Positions 15,949 through 25,636 of a stretch of 64,000 nucleotides of DNA are shown here, piece by piece. The translations under genes were made by a program, and so were the position numbers. Within the stretch, counting starts at the first letter, position 1; every line of letters starts with the position of its first letter. Source of the stretch: Leifsonia sp. ZF2019 (GTDB taxonomy: Bacteria > Actinomycetota > Actinomycetes > Actinomycetales > Microbacteriaceae); contig NZ_CP065037.1 in assembly GCF_019924635.1 (NCBI RefSeq), forward strand, positions 186,001-250,000, written 5' to 3'. The notes under the pieces were generated by a model, which did not search any database, was not told the DNA's origin, and was given only the letters and a program-made list of their open reading frames with translations.

Positions 15949-17544
15949 TCAGCCCTCCAGCACGGCCATCGCCGCGTTGTGCCCGCCGAGTCCGCTCACG
16001 GCGCCGCCGCGCTGCGCGCCCGACCCGCACATCAGGATGCGCGGGTGCGGCGTGGCGACGCCCCAGCGCCGTGCCGGCGTGTCGAGCGCGTCGTCGTCCT
16101 CGGCGAACGGCCACGACAACGGCCCGTGGAAGATGTTGCCGCCGGGCATGTTGAGCGCCCGCTCGAGGTCACGGGTGGTCTTGGTCTCGATGCAGGGGTT
16201 GCCGTCGCCGTCGGTCAGCAGGAGGCTCTCGATCGGCTCGGCCAGCACCGAGTCGAGGGAGGCGAGCACGGCGTCCTGCAGGCGCTGCCGGGTGGCGTCG
16301 TTGTTCTCGTCCGTCAGCCACCGGTCGGGGGTGTGCAGGCCGAAGACGGTGATGGTCTGCGCTCCGGACTCCGCCAGCTCCGGGTCGAGGATGCTCGGGT
16401 CGGCGAGGGTGTGGCAGTAGATCTCGCACGGCAGCAGTTCGGGCATCACGCCGCGCAGCATCCCGGCGTGGGCGGCCTCCAGTTGCGTGTAGGTCTCGTT
16501 GATGTGGAAGGTGCCGCCGAACGCCGCCCGCGGATCGAGCGACTCGTCGCGCAGGCGCGGGAGGCGGCGGAGCAGGAGGTTGACCTTGACCTGCGCGCCC
16601 TCCGCGGGCGGGCGTCCGGCGGTGTCGGTGGCGTCGGAGGCGAGCAGACGATCCAGGACCTCCGGGGCGACGTTCACGAGCACATGGCCGCCCTCGACGC
16701 GGCGCTCGTGGCCGTTGCGGATGTACTCGACCGAGCCGTCGGGGCGGATGGCCGTTACCTCCGCACCGGTGACGACGCGGGCGCCGGCCTCGCGGGCGAC
16801 ACGGGCGAGCTCCCCGGTGACCGCGCCCATGCCGCCGATGGGGACGTCCCACTCGCCGGTGCCTTGGCCGATGACGTGATAGAGGAAGCAGCGGTTCTGA
16901 TCCAGGGACGGGTCCCAGACGCTGGCGAAGGTCCCGATCAGCGCATCCGTCGCCGCGACACCGCGCACGAGGTCGTTCTGCAGTCGTGACTCGATGAACC
17001 CGCCGATCGGGTTCTCGATCAGGGCATCCCAGAGCTCGTCGTCGCCGACGAGGGTGCGCGCTTCGGAGCGCGTGAGCAGCGGCTCGGTCACCGTCGGCCA
17101 GAGCGCGCGGGCGAGCTCACCGGTCGACGCGTAGAAGGCGTCGAACGCCTCCGCGTCCTCCGCGGCCCCGATGCGCGCGAAGGACGCCGCCGTCGCCTCC
17201 TGGTCCGTGTTGTCGATGAGCAGGCCGGCGCCGCTCGCGTCTCCGGGGACGGGCGTGTACGACGAGTAGCGCCGACGCGCCAGACGGATGTCGAGCCCGA
17301 GGTCGTCGATGATGCGCTGCGGCAGGAGGCTCACGAGGTACGAGTAGCGGGAGAGGCGCGCCTCGACGCCCGGGAACGCCTGCGCGCTCACCGCGGCGCC
17401 GCCGACATCGTCGAGACGCTCGAGGAGGATGACGCTCTTGCCTGCTTTCGCCAGGTACGCCGCAGCGGTGAGGCCGTTGTGACCGCCGCCGACGATCACG
17501 ACGTCGTGCGTCGCGGCGGGGGAGGAGGGTGCGCTGTCCGTCAT
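15949..17544 (-). CDS. Phytoene-desaturase-like FAD/NAD(P)-dependent oxidoreductase
   Basis: A 531-residue flavoprotein of the phytoene dehydrogenase/PYROXD2-like group. It opens with a Rossmann dinucleotide site (DVVIVGGGHNGLTAAAYLAKAGKSVILLE, residues ~14-42) and closes with the FAD-contact segment ILMCGSGAQRGGAVSGLGGHNAAMAVLEG. The centre contains GTGEWDVPIGGMGAVTGELARVARE, typical of the family. No carotenoid synthesis genes are adjacent, so it need not act on phytoene; its substrate is unknown. ATG 17542-17544 (MTDSAPSS) is preferred over an upstream ATG at 17619, which would overlap the putA promoter. It is divergent from putA. Confidence 0.85.
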   Translation of the reverse strand: MTDSAPSSPAATHDVVIVGGGHNGLTAAAYLAKAGKSVILLERLDDVGGAAVSAQAFPGVEARLSRYSYLVSLLPQRIIDDLGLDIRLARRRYSSYTPVPGDASGAGLLIDNTDQEATAASFARIGAAEDAEAFDAFYASTGELARALWPTVTEPLLTRSEARTLVGDDELWDALIENPIGGFIESRLQNDLVRGVAATDALIGTFASVWDPSLDQNRCFLYHVIGQGTGEWDVPIGGMGAVTGELARVAREAGARVVTGAEVTAIRPDGSVEYIRNGHERRVEGGHVLVNVAPEVLDRLLASDATDTAGRPPAEGAQVKVNLLLRRLPRLRDESLDPRAAFGGTFHINETYTQLEAAHAGMLRGVMPELLPCEIYCHTLADPSILDPELAESGAQTITVFGLHTPDRWLTDENNDATRQRLQDAVLASLDSVLAEPIESLLLTDGDGNPCIETKTTRDLERALNMPGGNIFHGPLSWPFAEDDDALDTPARRWGVATPHPRILMCGSGAQRGGAVSGLGGHNAAMAVLEG

Positions 17545-17654
17545 GCAACAGAGCCTAGGCGACGCATCGCACGGACAGAGGGCCCTCCACAGGGGTCCGG
17601 GACGCTGCGACTTCTCCACATGTTCGAGCGCCCTCGGCGTGCAGCAGGGTCGGG

Positions 17655-20600
17655 ATGATTACAGTCGTGGTCATGGTGGATGACACGGACGGCACCGCGG
17701 TGCGCCCCGCTCAGCTGGCTCACGAGGCTGTCGAGCTGGTGCGCGTCTGGCTGGCCGAGAGCTCGCGGACGGGCGACGGCGCCCCCGCTCAGGACCCCGC
17801 GGCGGAGCGACTGGCGGGTGTGCTGCGCGACCCCGACGGGTTGGACTTCACCGTCGGATTCGTCGACGGCGTCGCGCGCCCGCAGGATCTCTTCGTCGCC
17901 GGGTACAACCTGCAGCGGCTCGCCCGACGCATCCCTCGTTTCCTCCCCTGGTACATGCGCGCGGCCATCTGGCTCGGCGGCGTGTTCGGACCGGTGCTGC
18001 CCTGGGTCGTCGTTCCCATCGCCCGCCGGGTGCTGCGGAGGATGGTGGGCCACCTCGTGATCGATGCGACGCCGCAGAAGCTCGGCCCGGCGATCGCGCA
18101 CCTGCGCTCCGCGTCCGACCCGCACGGGCACGGCGCTCGGCTCAACCTCAATCTGCTCAGCGAGGCGGTGCTCGGCGAGACGGAGGCGGCGCGACGACTG
18201 GAGGGCACCCGCGCGCTGCTCGCCCGTGACGACGTCGACTATGTGTCGATCAAGGTGTCCTCGATCGCCTCGCAGCTCTCGATGTGGTCGTTCGATGAGA
18301 CCGTGCAACGGGTCGTCGAACGCCTCACGCCCCTGTATGAGCTGGCCGCGTCGTCCCCCACCCCGAAGTTCATCAACCTCGACATGGAGGAGTATCGCGA
18401 CCTCGACCTGACCATCGCGGTCTTCACCGGCATCCTCGGCAAGCCGCGGTTCCGGGGGCTCGAAGCCGGAATCGTGCTGCAGGCCTACCTGCCCGACGCC
18501 CTCGACGCCCTGCAGTCGCTCACCGAGTGGGCGGCCGGGCGCCGCGCGCAGGGCGGGGCGCCCGTGAAGGTGCGCGTCGTCAAGGGGGCGAATCTCGCGA
18601 TGGAGCACGTGGACGCCGCGATCCACGGCTGGCCCCTCGCGACGTACGGCAGCAAGCTCGAGACCGACACCAACTACAAGCGCGTGCTCGACTGGGCGCT
18701 CACCCCCGAGCACACCGACGCGGTGAAGATCGGCGTCGCGGGCCACAACCTGTTCGATGTGGCATACGCCTGGCTGCTCGCATCGAAGCGCGACGTCACC
18801 GCGCGCGTCGACTTCGAGATGCTGCTCGGGATGGCGACGGCGCAGGCGGATGCGGTGAAGCGCACGGTGGGAGGCCTGCTCCTCTATACGCCCGTGGTCG
18901 ACCCCGCGGAGTTCGACGTGGCGATCTCCTACCTCATCCGCCGGCTCGAGGAGAACGCGAGCCCGGAGAACTTCATGTCCGCGGTGTTCGAGCTCGATGC
19001 GGATCCGGCTCTGTTCGACCGCGAGAAGGAACGCTTCCTCGCCTCGGTCGCAGCGTTGGAGTCCGACCCGCTTCCTCGCGGGGCGGCGCCGGTCCCGCAT
19101 CGCCAGCAGGACCGCACGCACGAATGGGAGGAGGCGACCGCGCCCTCCTTCACCCGGTCGCCCGCCGTTCCGGTGGCACCGGCGGACGAGGGGCTGACCA
19201 GCGTCGTGCTGGGATTGTCCCGCGGATCGGCGGGCGACGGGATGCTCGACGGCTCGGAGCGGGGAACAGCACTCGGATCCGAGCCGGACGGCGGGATGGA
19301 ACCGCCCACCCTCGGCGACGTGGACGGGCAGGAGCACGAGCGTCACGATGGGGCACTCTCCTCTCCGGCCGCGACGCCCTGGACGGCGGCCGCGAACTTC
19401 CGAAACGCACCGGACACGGACCCGTCGATCGCGGCGAACCGCGCCTGGGGCCGGCGGATCCTCGCACGTTCCGGCACCTCCGACCTCGGCGCGGCGACCA
19501 TCGAGGCGGCGGCGGTTCCCGACGCCACTCGGCTGGAGACGATCCTGCGGCAGGCCACGACCGCGGGAGCGGCCTGGGGAGCGCGCACCGGCTTCGAACG
19601 AGCGGCCGTGCTCGACCGCGCGGGTCACGCGCTCGAGGCGAACCGCGACCGGCTCATCGAGGTCATGGCCTCCGAGACGGGCAAGACGATCGCCGAAGCC
19701 GACCCGGAAGTCAGCGAAGCGGTCGACTTCGCCCACTACTACGCGGCGCTCGCGCGCGACCTCGACGCCGTGCAGGGGGCTCGCTTCGTGCCGTCGGCAC
19801 TCACCGTCGTCACTCCTCCGTGGAACTTCCCCGTCGCCATCCCGGCGGGTTCGGTGCTGTCGGCGCTCGCCGCCGGGAGCGGGGTGATCATCAAGCCCGC
19901 GCCGCAGGCGAAGCGGTGCGCGGCCGTGCTCGTCGAGGCGCTGTGGGAGGCGGGCATCCCGCGCGAACTCCTCACCCTCGCCGACGTTCCCGAGAACGAG
20001 CTCGGCCGGGCGCTCATCGCCGACCCGCGCGTCGAGCGGGTGATCCTGACAGGGTCGTACGAGACCGCCAAGCTGTTCCGGTCATGGCGCCCCGACCTCC
20101 CCCTTCTCGCCGAGACGAGCGGCAAGAACGCGATCATCGTGACACCCAGCGCCGACTACGACCTCGCCGTCTCCGACATCGTCAAGAGCGCGTTCGGGCA
20201 CGCCGGGCAGAAGTGCTCTGCGGCGAGCCTGGTGATCCTCGTCGGATCGGTCGCGCGCTCCGAACGGTTCCGCCGCCAGCTGATCGACGCCACGCAGAGC
20301 CTGCGTGTCGGGTACCCCTCCGATCCGACGAGTCAGATGGGGCCGCTCATCGAGCCCGCCTCCGGCAAGCTGCTGCACGCCCTCACGACGCTCGGCGCCG
20401 GCGAAGAGTGGCTCGTGGAGCCGAAGCGGCTCGACGACACCGGACGTCTGTGGTCGCCCGGAATTCGCACGGGGGTCGAGCCGGGCTCCTACTTCCACCT
20501 CACCGAGTTCTTCGGACCAGTGCTCGGGATCATGACGGCGCGCTCCCTCGAGGATGCCGTGCTCTACCAGAACGCGGTCGAGTACGGCCTGACGGCGGGG

Positions 20601-21443
20601 CTCCACTCGCTCGACACCGACGAGCTCGCGGAGTGGCTCGACACGGTCGAGGCCGGCAATCTCTACGTCAACCGGGGGATCACGGGGGCGATCGTGCGGC
20701 GACAGCCGTTCGGCGGGTGGAAGCGCTCTTCCGTCGGTGCCGGCACGAAAGCGGGAGGCCCGAACTACCTGCTCGGGCTCGGGACCTGGGTGCCGGAGTC
20801 CGGACGATCGAGCGCGAGCCTGCACCTGCGCGGCCTCGAGGACCGCGTCTCCGACCTCATCGAGTCGGGACAGTCATCGATGGACTACACCGCTTTCGAC
20901 CTCGTCCGGCGGTCGGCGCTCAGCGATGCGATCGCGGTCGCCACCGAATACCGCCAGGTCAAAGACGTCTCCGCGCTGGGCGTCGAACGGAACCTCTTCC
21001 GCTACCGGCCGGTCCCGGTGACGATCCGGCTCTCCGAGGGAGGGACCCTCGCCGAACTGCTCCGCATCATCGCCGCCGGCACGATCGCCCGCTCCCCGCT
21101 CTCGGTCAGCACCGCGCACAAGCTGCCTCGTGCCACCCACCAGCTGCTGCGCGAGCGCGAGGTCGAGGTCGTGGTGGAGGATGACGCGACGTGGCTCGCA
21201 CGGGTGCGTGCCGGCCGGGCGACGGCGCACCGCATCCGATTGATCGGCGGCGATCCGGTGGCGCTCGCCGAGGCACTCGACGGGAGCCCCGACGTCGCCG
21301 TGTACTCCGGCGCGGTCACGCCGTCCGGGCGCGTGGAGGTGCTCCCCTTCCTGCGTGAGCAGGCGATCTCGATCACCCACCATCGGTTCGGCAATCCCAC
21401 CCGCTTCTCGGACGAGGTGATCCGAGCGGCGAGCGTAGGCTGA
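17655..21443 (+). CDS. putA: Bifunctional proline dehydrogenase / L-glutamate gamma-semialdehyde dehydrogenase
   Basis: 1262 residues that oxidise proline to glutamate in two channelled steps. The FAD-dependent proline dehydrogenase barrel covers about residues 140-460 (NLNLLSEAVLGE, YVSIKVSSI, RVVKGANLAMEH, and the closing YLIRRLEENASPENFMSAVF). The aldehyde dehydrogenase domain covers about 600-1080: TPPWNFPVAIP, Glu820 in AETSGKNAI and nucleophile Cys854 in GHAGQKCSAAS. A C-terminal domain of about 180 residues follows. There is no N-terminal ribbon-helix-helix, so it is not an autoregulator. Residues ~490-575, between the two enzymes, are Ser/Gly/Pro-rich and look longer than usual. ATG 17655 has AGGGT upstream; ATG 17673 is an in-frame alternative. 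The aldo/keto reductase follows after 4 bp. Confidence 0.94.
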   Translation: MITVVVMVDDTDGTAVRPAQLAHEAVELVRVWLAESSRTGDGAPAQDPAAERLAGVLRDPDGLDFTVGFVDGVARPQDLFVAGYNLQRLARRIPRFLPWYMRAAIWLGGVFGPVLPWVVVPIARRVLRRMVGHLVIDATPQKLGPAIAHLRSASDPHGHGARLNLNLLSEAVLGETEAARRLEGTRALLARDDVDYVSIKVSSIASQLSMWSFDETVQRVVERLTPLYELAASSPTPKFINLDMEEYRDLDLTIAVFTGILGKPRFRGLEAGIVLQAYLPDALDALQSLTEWAAGRRAQGGAPVKVRVVKGANLAMEHVDAAIHGWPLATYGSKLETDTNYKRVLDWALTPEHTDAVKIGVAGHNLFDVAYAWLLASKRDVTARVDFEMLLGMATAQADAVKRTVGGLLLYTPVVDPAEFDVAISYLIRRLEENASPENFMSAVFELDADPALFDREKERFLASVAALESDPLPRGAAPVPHRQQDRTHEWEEATAPSFTRSPAVPVAPADEGLTSVVLGLSRGSAGDGMLDGSERGTALGSEPDGGMEPPTLGDVDGQEHERHDGALSSPAATPWTAAANFRNAPDTDPSIAANRAWGRRILARSGTSDLGAATIEAAAVPDATRLETILRQATTAGAAWGARTGFERAAVLDRAGHALEANRDRLIEVMASETGKTIAEADPEVSEAVDFAHYYAALARDLDAVQGARFVPSALTVVTPPWNFPVAIPAGSVLSALAAGSGVIIKPAPQAKRCAAVLVEALWEAGIPRELLTLADVPENELGRALIADPRVERVILTGSYETAKLFRSWRPDLPLLAETSGKNAIIVTPSADYDLAVSDIVKSAFGHAGQKCSAASLVILVGSVARSERFRRQLIDATQSLRVGYPSDPTSQMGPLIEPASGKLLHALTTLGAGEEWLVEPKRLDDTGRLWSPGIRTGVEPGSYFHLTEFFGPVLGIMTARSLEDAVLYQNAVEYGLTAGLHSLDTDELAEWLDTVEAGNLYVNRGITGAIVRRQPFGGWKRSSVGAGTKAGGPNYLLGLGTWVPESGRSSASLHLRGLEDRVSDLIESGQSSMDYTAFDLVRRSALSDAIAVATEYRQVKDVSALGVERNLFRYRPVPVTIRLSEGGTLAELLRIIAAGTIARSPLSVSTAHKLPRATHQLLREREVEVVVEDDATWLARVRAGRATAHRIRLIGGDPVALAEALDGSPDVAVYSGAVTPSGRVEVLPFLREQAISITHHRFGNPTRFSDEVIRAASVG

Positions 21444-21447
21444 GCGC

Positions 21448-22302
21448 ATGACGACTCCCGGACCCGTTCCGTCCACCGTCCCCGCCCTTCCGTTGAACTC
21501 GGGCGGGAGCATCCCGCAGCTCGGGCTCGGCACGTGGCCGCTGGACGATGCGGCGGTCGAGAAAGCCGTGGTCGCGGCCGCCGGCCTCGGCTACCGGCAC
21601 GTCGACACGGCGGTGAAGTACGGCAACGAGGTCGGAGTCGGCCGCGGACTGACCGCCAGCGGTGTCGCGCGCGACGAGTGGTTCGTGACGACGAAGCTCG
21701 ACGGCGAGTACCAGGGCCAGGATCGCGCCGTCGCCGGGCTGGAGGCCAGCCTCGAGCGGCTCGGCCTCGACTACGTCGATCTGCTCCTCATCCACTGGCC
21801 GCTCCCGGCCCGCGACGAGTTCGTCTCCACCTGGGAGACCTTCGTCCGCCTCCGGGAGGCGGGCAAGGCGCGCGCCATCGGCGTCTCCAACTTCAAGCCC
21901 GCCCACCTCGACCGGCTCATCGACGCGACCGGGATCGTCCCCGCGGTCAACCAGATCCAGCTCAGCCCGGCGATCACGCGCCGTGAGCAGCGGGCCTACG
22001 ACGCAGAGCGCGGCATCCTGACGGAGTCATGGAGTCCGCTGGGCGGCGGCCAGGGCGACCTCCTCTCGGCGCCCGTCCTGGCGCAGCTGGCGCAGAAGCA
22101 CGGCCGTACGCCGGCCCAGATCGTGCTCCGCTGGCACATCCAGAACGGGCTCGTGGTCATCCCGAAGTCGGCGAACCCGCAGCGGATGGCCGACAACCTG
22201 GCCGCGTTCGCATTCGAGCTCGACACCGATGACCTCCGGGCGCTGGACTCCCTCGACGAAGGCCCGGGCGCGGGCGTGGACTCGGATCGCAGCGGTCACT
22301 GA
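21448..22302 (+). CDS. Aldo/keto reductase (2,5-diketogluconate reductase-like)
   Basis: A 284-residue TIM-barrel NADPH-dependent reductase. The catalytic tetrad is visible: Asp in HVDTAVKYGNE, Tyr in the same segment, Lys in VTTKL and His in LLIHWPLP. The NADPH-binding end reads VVIPKSANPQRMADNLAAFAF. The closest general match is the DkgA/morphine-dehydrogenase-like AKR5 group. It begins 4 bp after putA and is probably cotranscribed, yet no known step of proline breakdown needs it; it may detoxify aldehydes or ketones. Confidence 0.88.
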   Translation: MTTPGPVPSTVPALPLNSGGSIPQLGLGTWPLDDAAVEKAVVAAAGLGYRHVDTAVKYGNEVGVGRGLTASGVARDEWFVTTKLDGEYQGQDRAVAGLEASLERLGLDYVDLLLIHWPLPARDEFVSTWETFVRLREAGKARAIGVSNFKPAHLDRLIDATGIVPAVNQIQLSPAITRREQRAYDAERGILTESWSPLGGGQGDLLSAPVLAQLAQKHGRTPAQIVLRWHIQNGLVVIPKSANPQRMADNLAAFAFELDTDDLRALDSLDEGPGAGVDSDRSGH

Positions 22303-22327
22303 CGCCGACGGTCGCCGACCGCGACGG

Positions 22328-23761
22328 TCACTGGTCGTTCGAACGCACCAGCGGCAGCGACACCGTGACGATCAACCCCGCGGGCTCACCGTTGGCGAGC
22401 ACCACCTCCCCGCCGGCTGAGCCCGCCAGTGCGGCGACGATCGCCAACCCGAGGCCGCCGCTGCCGCCCGACGTCGACGTGCGCGCGCCGTCGGCACGGG
22501 TGAAGCGATCCAGTGCGACGGGGATGAAATCCTCGGGCATGCCCGGTCCGGTGTCCCGCACCGTGAGCACGACCCGTTCCGCCTCGAGCGCGATCTCGGC
22601 CGTCACGGTCGCCTCGCCGTGGTCGGGAACGGAGCGGATCGCGGTGATCGCATTGCCGAGCAGGTTGTCCAGGATACGGCCGACATCCGTCGGGCTCAGG
22701 GCGATCCGGGCATCCGTGGCGGGGCGGCGCCGGGGGTCGTACTCGAAGTCGACCGAAATGCTTCCGGCGTCGTCATCGCCGCTGGCGAGGAGCCGCGCGC
22801 GGTCGATGGCGTCGGTGAGCTCGTCCACGAGCGTGCGCCAGTCGATGCGGCCGCTCGTCGGGCCGGCCTCGATGCGGGAGAGCTCGAGCAGGTTGTTCGC
22901 GAGCTGCCCGAGGCGCAGTGCCGTCGCGTGCGACGAGCGGATGTCGACAAGCAGTGCCTCCGGGTCGCCGGCATCGAGCTCGGCGAGCTCCAGCTGTCCG
23001 CGCAGCACGGCGAGCGGTGTCCGCAGCTCGTGGCTGGCGTCCGAGACCATCTGCCGTTCGCGATCCGCGGAGGCCCGGAGGCGCCGGATGAGGTCGTTGA
23101 GGGTCGTGGCGAGCTCGGACAGCTCGTCCTGCGCCGGGCCGACGGTCAGCAGTCCGATCGACGGCTCCTGATTGGAGCGCTCCTCGCCGGCGATCAGCTC
23201 GGCCTGCTCGCGCATCCGGCTCACCGGGCTCAGTGCTGCACGCGCCAGCAGCCACGACGCGCCGCCGAAGCCCAGGATGAGCACGCCGGCGCCGATCAGC
23301 AGCGCGGCCGTCAGACGGTCGAGGATGAGGGCGGTCGTCTCGTCGTTGCGGGCGGCGACGATGTGCACGACGCCGTTCGTGGTGTCGACCTTCTCGGTCA
23401 GGACGAGATACTGATCGTCGCCGAGCTGGAACATCGTCGGGGTGTCGCCGATCGAGATCAGCTTGTCGATCTTCGGCTCCATCGCCGCAGGAAGCGTGGA
23501 GGCGAGGAGCTCGCCGTTCGCGTCCACGACGGCGAGTTCCTGTCCGCCTCCGGGGAGGTCGAACGGGCCGCGCGGGCTGTTCTGCACCGACTCGGCGGGA
23601 GCCGCGATGTCGTTGTTGAGGAGGGTGACGGTGGCATTGTGGAGGATGGACGCGACCCCGATGCGGATGACGACGACCGCCGCCAGGCCGAAGAGCGAGG
23701 CGACGAGGAGGCTGCCGATGGTGATACGCGCCGTGATCGACAGCCGCCGCAGCCACCTCAC
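22328..23761 (-). CDS. Two-component sensor histidine kinase
   Basis: A 477-residue membrane kinase. Order: membrane segment near residues 12-34, extracytoplasmic sensor of about 120 residues, second membrane segment (LLIGAGVLILGFGGASWLL), HAMP linker, phospho-acceptor His244 in SDASHELRTPLAVLRG, and an ATPase domain with N box (ILDNLLGNAITA), G1 (VRDTGPGMP) and G2 (GSGGLGLAIVAALA). GTG 23761 is the start: it overlaps the response-regulator stop as GTGA, so the two are translationally coupled. The signal sensed is unknown. The 25-bp gap to the convergent aldo/keto reductase leaves little room for a terminator. Confidence 0.9.
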   Translation of the reverse strand: MRWLRRLSITARITIGSLLVASLFGLAAVVVIRIGVASILHNATVTLLNNDIAAPAESVQNSPRGPFDLPGGGQELAVVDANGELLASTLPAAMEPKIDKLISIGDTPTMFQLGDDQYLVLTEKVDTTNGVVHIVAARNDETTALILDRLTAALLIGAGVLILGFGGASWLLARAALSPVSRMREQAELIAGEERSNQEPSIGLLTVGPAQDELSELATTLNDLIRRLRASADRERQMVSDASHELRTPLAVLRGQLELAELDAGDPEALLVDIRSSHATALRLGQLANNLLELSRIEAGPTSGRIDWRTLVDELTDAIDRARLLASGDDDAGSISVDFEYDPRRRPATDARIALSPTDVGRILDNLLGNAITAIRSVPDHGEATVTAEIALEAERVVLTVRDTGPGMPEDFIPVALDRFTRADGARTSTSGGSGGLGLAIVAALAGSAGGEVVLANGEPAGLIVTVSLPLVRSNDQ

Positions 23762-24516
23762 GACGTCGACTTCTCCGTCAGCTTCTCGTCCGCCGCGACC
23801 TCCGCGGAATCCCGTGCGTCTGCGGAACCCTTCGCGTCGAGCGCGTTCTTGGCATCGAGCCGGTATCCCCGTCCGCGTTCGGTGACGATGGAGAGACCGG
23901 CCTCCGCCAGATCGAGCTTCTTGCGCAGGTATGAGACGTACTGGTCGATCACGTTGGTGCCGATGTTCTCGGTGGTGCCCCACACCGACTCGAGGATGTC
24001 CGCGCGGGAGAGCGTCTTGTCCGGGTTGGTGGCGAACAGGCGCAGCAGCGTGAACTCGCGACGGCTGAGCGGCATCTCGTGGCCGTCGACCAGCGCCTGG
24101 TGCTCGTGCGAGTCGACGGTGAGGCGGCCGACCGTCACCTGCGGCCGCATCCCGGTCGGCTCGCGACGGAGGAGTGCGCGCACGCGCGCGGCGAGCTCCG
24201 CGAAGGCGAACGGCTTCGTGAGGTAGTCATCCGCACCGGAGTCGAGGCCGTGCACGCGGTCCTCGATCGCGTCTCGCGCGGTGAGCAGGAGGATGGGCAT
24301 CGGGTTCGCCGCCTCACGGATGTGGCGGCACAGCTCGAACCCGCTCATCCCCGGCAGCATCACGTCGATGGCCGCCGCCGAATAGGCGTCGCTGCGCAAC
24401 GCGATCAGGGCGTCCACGCCGTTGGTCACGAGGGTGACGTCGTATCCTTCGGCGGCGAGACCGCGCTGGACGAGGCCTCCCATGTCCGGGTCGTCTTCCA
24501 CAACGAGCAGCTTCAT
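23758..24516 (-). CDS. OmpR-family response regulator
   Basis: A 252-residue regulator. The receiver domain has the acidic pair EDD near residues 7-9, phospho-acceptor Asp51 (IDVMLPG), and Lys in LTKPFAFAEL. It is followed by a winged-helix DNA-binding domain (LSRREFTLLRLFATNPDKTLSRADILESVWG, then VIDQYVSYLRKKLD, RGRGYRL). A charged Ala/Lys/Glu-rich tail of ~30 residues follows the winged helix, an addition to the family core. ATG 24514-24516 starts directly on the receiver domain. It is upstream of, and coupled to, its kinase. Confidence 0.92.
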   Translation of the reverse strand: MKLLVVEDDPDMGGLVQRGLAAEGYDVTLVTNGVDALIALRSDAYSAAAIDVMLPGMSGFELCRHIREAANPMPILLLTARDAIEDRVHGLDSGADDYLTKPFAFAELAARVRALLRREPTGMRPQVTVGRLTVDSHEHQALVDGHEMPLSRREFTLLRLFATNPDKTLSRADILESVWGTTENIGTNVIDQYVSYLRKKLDLAEAGLSIVTERGRGYRLDAKNALDAKGSADARDSAEVAADEKLTEKSTS

Positions 24517-24604
24517 GCGCCCATCGTGCCACTGTTCGCCGTGGTGGCGCTCGGTTCCGGGGGCCGAGGGGATCGCGGGGGATGAGGATTCTCGCAGAGG
24601 ACGT

Positions 24605-25030
24605 TCAGACTTCTTCGACGACCGCACGCAGGGATTCCAGTGTCGCGGCCCAGTTCGCGCTCATGCGCTCGGCTTCCCCCCGGTCGGCGCAGCCGTCCTG
24701 GGTGATGGTCACGACGGTGCCGTCCCCGTCGTCCGCGAGCTGGTAGGAGACCGTCTGATAGCTCTGCGGCTCGTCGGGTTTGCCGCTCAGCGGGCTGTAG
24801 TAGCTGGTCACGAGGCGCTCGCCGGGGATGATCTCGAGGATCGTTCCCTTGTCCTCGTACGCTGTTCCCTCCCATTCGCCCTGGTAGACGATCGGTGACC
24901 CTTCGCGCCAATCCGTGGTCACGCGGGTGCCGTACATGTACCGCGCGATGGTGTCCGCGTCCGTCAGGGCATTCCAGAGGGCATCCCGGTCGGCGGCGAT
25001 ATGAATGTCGGCTCGTGCTGTTTCGCTCAT
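24605..25030 (-). CDS. SRPBCC (AHSA1-like) domain protein
   Basis: A 141-residue single-domain Bet v1-like protein: IHIAADRDALWNALTDADTIARYMYG at the start and WAATLESLRAVVEEV as closing helix. The strand YQGEWEGTAYEDKGTILEIIPGERLVTSYYSPLSG is typical of the activator-of-Hsp90-ATPase (AHSA1)-like branch. No catalytic residues can be assigned. In many actinobacteria such genes follow an ArsR or Lrp-type regulator; here an Lrp-family gene lies 56 bp upstream on the same strand. Confidence 0.8.
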   Translation of the reverse strand: MSETARADIHIAADRDALWNALTDADTIARYMYGTRVTTDWREGSPIVYQGEWEGTAYEDKGTILEIIPGERLVTSYYSPLSGKPDEPQSYQTVSYQLADDGDGTVVTITQDGCADRGEAERMSANWAATLESLRAVVEEV

Positions 25031-25053
25031 GCCTGCAGTCTGGGCCGGGCCGG

Positions 25054-25080
25054 GCGTCGCGTCTTGAAGTTTCGCGACGC
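25054..25080 (-). terminator. Stem-loop between the lrp and SRPBCC genes
   Basis: GCGTCGCG (25054-25061) and CGCGACGC (25073-25080) form a perfect 8-bp stem with an 11-nt loop. It begins about 7 nt after the Lrp-family gene's stop and ends before the SRPBCC start. There is no U-run, as is common in high-GC actinobacteria. It may be a terminator for the upstream gene or an operator for the downstream one. Confidence 0.45.
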
Positions 25081-25086
25081 GATCGG

Positions 25087-25536
25087 TCAGGAGTTGCCGC
25101 GGTTGATCAGCCGCGACAGGACGATCGCGCTGCGGGTGTGATCGACGTTGGGCGCGAGCCGCACCTTCTCGAGCGCCGCCTCCAGGCTCGGGATGTCGCG
25201 GGAGCGGATGTGGACGATCGCGTCCGCGCTGCCCGTGACGGTGCCGGCGTCGACGACCTCGGGCACCGCGGAGAGGATGCGCAGGAGTTCCTCCGGCGAC
25301 ACGGTCCCGCGGCAGAACAGCTCGACGTAGGCCTCGGTGCTCATGCCGTCGATCGCAGGGTCGACCTGGATGGTGAACCCGCGAATCACGCCGTCGGCGA
25401 CCAGGCGGTCCACGCGGCGCTTCACGGCGGAGGCGGAGAGGCCCACGACCGAGCCGATGTCGCCGTACCCCGCGCGAGCGTTCTGACGGAGGAGGTCGAG
25501 GATGCTGCGATCGAGGTTGTCCACGGGCGCAAGCAT
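25087..25536 (-). CDS. Lrp/AsnC-family transcriptional regulator
   Basis: A 149-residue regulator: N-terminal helix-turn-helix (LDRSILDLLRQNARAGYGDIGSVVGLSASAVKRRVDRLV) and C-terminal RAM ligand-binding domain (YVELFCRGTVSPEELLRILSAVPEVVDAGTVTGSADAIVHI). Family members sense amino acids and often control their metabolism. The ATG at 25536 is just upstream of the helix. It is divergent, across ~300 bp, from the WXG/hydrolase operon and 3.6 kb from putA; either could be a target, but nothing in the sequence decides it. Confidence 0.88.
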   Translation of the reverse strand: MLAPVDNLDRSILDLLRQNARAGYGDIGSVVGLSASAVKRRVDRLVADGVIRGFTIQVDPAIDGMSTEAYVELFCRGTVSPEELLRILSAVPEVVDAGTVTGSADAIVHIRSRDIPSLEAALEKVRLAPNVDHTRSAIVLSRLINRGNS

Positions 25537-25636
25537 ACGGTGGATCGTTGCGTGTTCGTCAGTGTTACGCGGGAATCATGCGCGGAGGGTGAGGGGGGCT
25601 CTTCTCGGAATTGTGTAAACGCGGGGCCATGACGCA

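Noticed and set aside
17541..19736. Long open frame on the minus strand opposite putA and the start of its neighbour.
   Set aside because: Antisense of PutA's proline dehydrogenase domain; composition and lack of motifs mark it as a shadow.
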